23,244 nucleotides of DNA from Gryganskiella cystojenkinii. Lineage: Eukaryota > Mortierellomycota > Mortierellomycetes > Mortierellales > Mortierellaceae. Within the stretch, counting starts at the first letter, position 1. Every line of letters starts with the position of its first letter. The notes under the pieces are model-generated. The model was not told where the DNA came from. It was given only the letters and a program-made list of their open reading frames with translations, and did no database searches. The DNA is taken from contig JAAAIG010000630.1 in NCBI GenBank assembly GCA_015852425.1, forward strand, positions 1-23,244, in the 5' to 3' direction. Positions 21,377-23,244 of this stretch are shown here, piece after piece. Both the position numbers and the translations under genes were made by a program.

Positions 21377-22719
21377 TTAACGGGCACCCATCATCTGGTC
21401 TTTAGTTCTAAAGTACGAAGGAGAGCTCTCTCTGGTCATTTCCCAGCAACGGTCCACAGCCTCAAGCACGTCCTGAGGTAAGGACTTTCCGTTCTTGAGA
21501 GCGTCCAAGTTATGAATCGTGTGATCCAAAGACGATGCGCCGATAATAATGCCTGTTGTGATAAGATGAGCGACACAAAGAGAGCGCAGAAACTTTTAGT
21601 CATCAATAATATCGATTGTTGAATAATCGAACACAAGAATTATTGGCCACGCGTTTTCTTTACCGTCACCGCGCTTGGCGGACATCTTGGAATGGAACTG
21701 CAGCCAGTCAAAGGCGACCTGTACCAGACTCAAGCCATGAGGCTCACAGACTCTCTTGAGCAACTCAACGGCCTCAAAATACTCCTTCTTCCAATAGCGC
21801 TCGCGGTATCTATTCGTTCGAGAAAATATGGGTCAAAGTTAGAGACAGAAATGGAGGATGGTGGATGACATCGTCAAAGTTTGAAAGTAAGAATTCCGTT
21901 TCATTCGTTTACCTTGCACCTTGCTTGGCTTGCGGATCAAACCTCGATCCCTGTTCGACGTCTCCTTCAAACTTGTAATTACCCGAAAGAACGCCACCGC
22001 ACAGGGGGTTATAGGCATGGAACTTGATACCCAGATCCTCCAGACAGGCAAACAACTCGGGCTCAATATGTCTTGTAAACGCATTGTACATGCCCTGGTA
22101 CACCTTAGGCAAGACATAGCCTTTGGACTTGCACAGATAGTAGATCTGTGTGACAACCCAAGCTGGGTAATTCGACAGTCCAAAGATCTCGAACTTTCCT
22201 TGCTTGTAGAGTTCATTGACAGCCTCAAGGGTCTCCTCGATCGGGGTCGCATAATCCGGTGCGTGAAGGTAAAAGACATGGACCTTATCCATTTTCATGG
22301 CCGAGAGCGAGGTTGCAAGAGAATCCTTGACCTTTTGGGCTTGAAGACCGCCCAATTGCAAAGGAAAGACCTTGGTATCGATGGTGAGACCGGAGAGGTC
22401 GAGTTCGGACATCATGTGCTCTGTGTTTCCGTCGCAGTAGATACGGGCGGTATCGAGGGCCGTATGACCGTAGGCACGAAATTTGGAGATGATCATGGTC
22501 GCAGCCTCGAGAGTCTTGACACGGGCTCCACCTCCCTCGTGACCAAAGGTCATGCAGCTGTTGTTGGGTGAGAAGAACAAAAGAGGAGAGGATTGAGTAT
22601 CTCTTTCAGCTATTCCTGGGTAGCGAAGTAAGCCGCGGGAGTCATTCTTAGCTGTAATGAGGTAGAGAGGAAAAAACGTACCCGAGAATGACATTCATGT
22701 GGGTTTTGTCACTGCTCAT
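21377..22719 (-). CDS. Aldo/keto reductase, AKR7 (aflatoxin-aldehyde reductase) type
   Basis: NADPH-dependent reductase of aldehydes and ketones, cytosolic. Model: complement(join(21377..21552, 21664..21809, 21913..22557, 22682..22719)), 334 aa; introns of 111, 103 and 124 nt. Catalytic tetrad visible: Asp48 and Tyr53 (ALDTARIYCDG), Lys75 (IDTKVF), His111 (FYLHAPD). AKR7 signatures include GLSNYPAWVV, LPKVYQGMYNA and AYNPLCGGVLSGNYK; the C-terminal part carries the cofactor-binding GIIIGASS. The start ATG at 22719 opens a 38-nt first exon (MSSDKTHMNVIL) that supplies the first strand. AKR7 members reduce succinic semialdehyde and dialdehydes; the substrate here is not determinable. Confidence 0.94.
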
Positions 22720-22941
22720 TGTCAAACGTGATGTATGTGTGTGTTTTTTTTGCAGATGAGTCGAAGAAGCAAAGAGACATGCAACGTGCCAGTGACCCTT
22801 TCTTTCGTTGAAGTCCCTCATTTTTCACACAGTCACAAAAAGTAAAAAATTCCAAGTTTTTATTTTCAGGTCGACACTTTGATGAACCATTGCATCTTTC
22901 TATCATTCGATTTTATTGTATGTCTCTAACTCTTGACTACC
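22720..22941. other. Intergenic: reductase promoter and 3' flank of the His-rich gene
   Basis: 222 bp, T- and A-rich, with a TGTGTGTG-type run at 22734-22750. It should contain the reductase promoter (minus strand) and the 3' UTR of the repeat gene. No ORF of note. Confidence 0.45.
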
Positions 22942-23244
22942 TCACTGGTGACCATGTCCACTACCATGATGTGAGGGTGATTGTTCGGAACCAGGATGAT
23001 CATCTCTCTTTTCGTGACCGTGTCTGCCACCGTGGTGTCGAGGTGAATCTTGGGGACCAGGGTGATCGTCTCTCTTTTCGTGACCGTGTCTGCCACCATG
23101 ATGTGAGGGTGATTGTTCGGAACCAGGATGATCATCTCTCTTTTCGTGACCATGTCTGCCACCATGGTGTCGAGGTGAATCTTGGGCATCAGGATGATCA
23201 TCTCTCTTTTCGTGACCGTGTCTGCCACCGTGGTGTCGAGGTGA
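22942..23244 (-). CDS. His/Gly-rich tandem-repeat protein, C-terminal part (5' end outside window)
   Basis: The minus frame from the right edge to TGA at 22944-22942 encodes 100 residues made of a 22-residue repeat with core HHGGRHGHEKRDDHP, four copies and a partial fifth that ends GHGHQ. The linker between cores alternates between a GSEQSPS type and a G/DxQDSPR type, so pairs form a 44-residue higher-order unit. Changes between units are largely silent or confined to the linker, and the repeat is a multiple of three, supporting this frame. A second minus frame is also open but yields Thr/Val/Ile-rich sequence with no start in context. His clusters suggest metal binding, possibly in a secreted or wall-associated protein; the N-terminus is needed to judge that. 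Confidence 0.65.
   Translation of the reverse strand, partial: SPRHHGGRHGHEKRDDHPDAQDSPRHHGGRHGHEKRDDHPGSEQSPSHHGGRHGHEKRDDHPGPQDSPRHHGGRHGHEKRDDHPGSEQSPSHHGSGHGHQ
22953..23244. repeat. 66-bp tandem repeat array
   Basis: The word TCTCTCTTTTCGTGAC recurs at 23003, 23069, 23135 and 23201, an exact 66-bp period. The array continues past the right edge. Confidence 0.95.

Noticed and set aside
21921..22571. 216-codon plus-strand ORF opposite the aldo/keto reductase
   Set aside because: Antisense shadow; the minus strand has the AKR tetrad and clean splice sites.
22953..23244. CRISPR-like array
   Set aside because: The repeats abut without unique spacers, are coding and lie in a eukaryotic genome; it is a minisatellite within a gene.
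1..23244. Bacterial (endosymbiont) contig, suggested by the NRPS type
   Set aside because: Spliceosomal introns inside the NRPS itself, a Pol III-type tRNA without CCA, and Vps36/Arp2/3 genes on the same DNA show a fungal nuclear chromosome.

Overview
The window is nuclear DNA of an early-diverging filamentous fungus, most likely Mortierellomycotina (Mortierella, Linnemannia or Podila type). Three things point there: all but one of the protein genes ending inside the window carry short GT...AG introns (about 85-236 nt), there are standard eukaryotic genes (Arp2/3 subunit, ESCRT-II Vps36 with two NZF fingers, PAH-repeat protein), and the largest gene is a bacterial-type nonribosomal peptide synthetase (NRPS). 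Bacterial-like NRPSs are known in Mortierella; the genus assignment itself is inference.

Layout. 1-43: 3' end of a tRNA-Ser with its T-run terminator. 44-1914: about 1.9 kb with no convincing gene, including a purine-rich TCAAG-rich stretch. 1915-9730 (+): a two-module NRPS, C-A-T-C-A-T-TE, interrupted by two nearly identical 85-nt introns at the same place in each module; the very 5' end is modelled with a 7-codon first exon. 10145-12586 (+): a 748-aa Ser/Thr-rich protein with coiled coil, polyproline tract and WH2-like segment, not recognised. 12941-13916 (-): ARPC3, whose first coding exon is just two codons. 14271-16524 (+): a nine-exon protein made of three PAH (Sin3-type) repeats without the rest of Sin3. 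16776-17436 (-): ECM15/UPF0045 (MTH1187-family) protein. 17629-18499 (-): Dph6-related PP-loop ATP pyrophosphatase. 18781-21315 (+): VPS36. 21377-22719 (-): AKR7-type aldo/keto reductase. 22942-23244 (-): 3' end of a His/Gly-rich protein built of 66-bp tandem repeats, running off the window.

The part that stands out is the NRPS. Both condensation domains carry the extended HHLL..GD motif of bacterial dual epimerisation/condensation domains, yet the first has no upstream carrier domain in the same protein. The two modules are about 98% identical across the flanks of the adenylation domain and across the intron, while the adenylation core that selects the amino acid has diverged. That mosaic suggests recent module duplication or gene conversion after intron gain, with the specificity core exchanged or spared. 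The thioesterase carries a perfect 27-bp in-frame duplication. No transporter, regulator or tailoring gene accompanies the NRPS; the other genes are housekeeping genes arranged head-to-head or tail-to-tail with short spacers.

Splice sites were placed by eye. In every multi-exon model the exon lengths sum to a multiple of three and the junctions restore conserved residues, but no transcript data were available.
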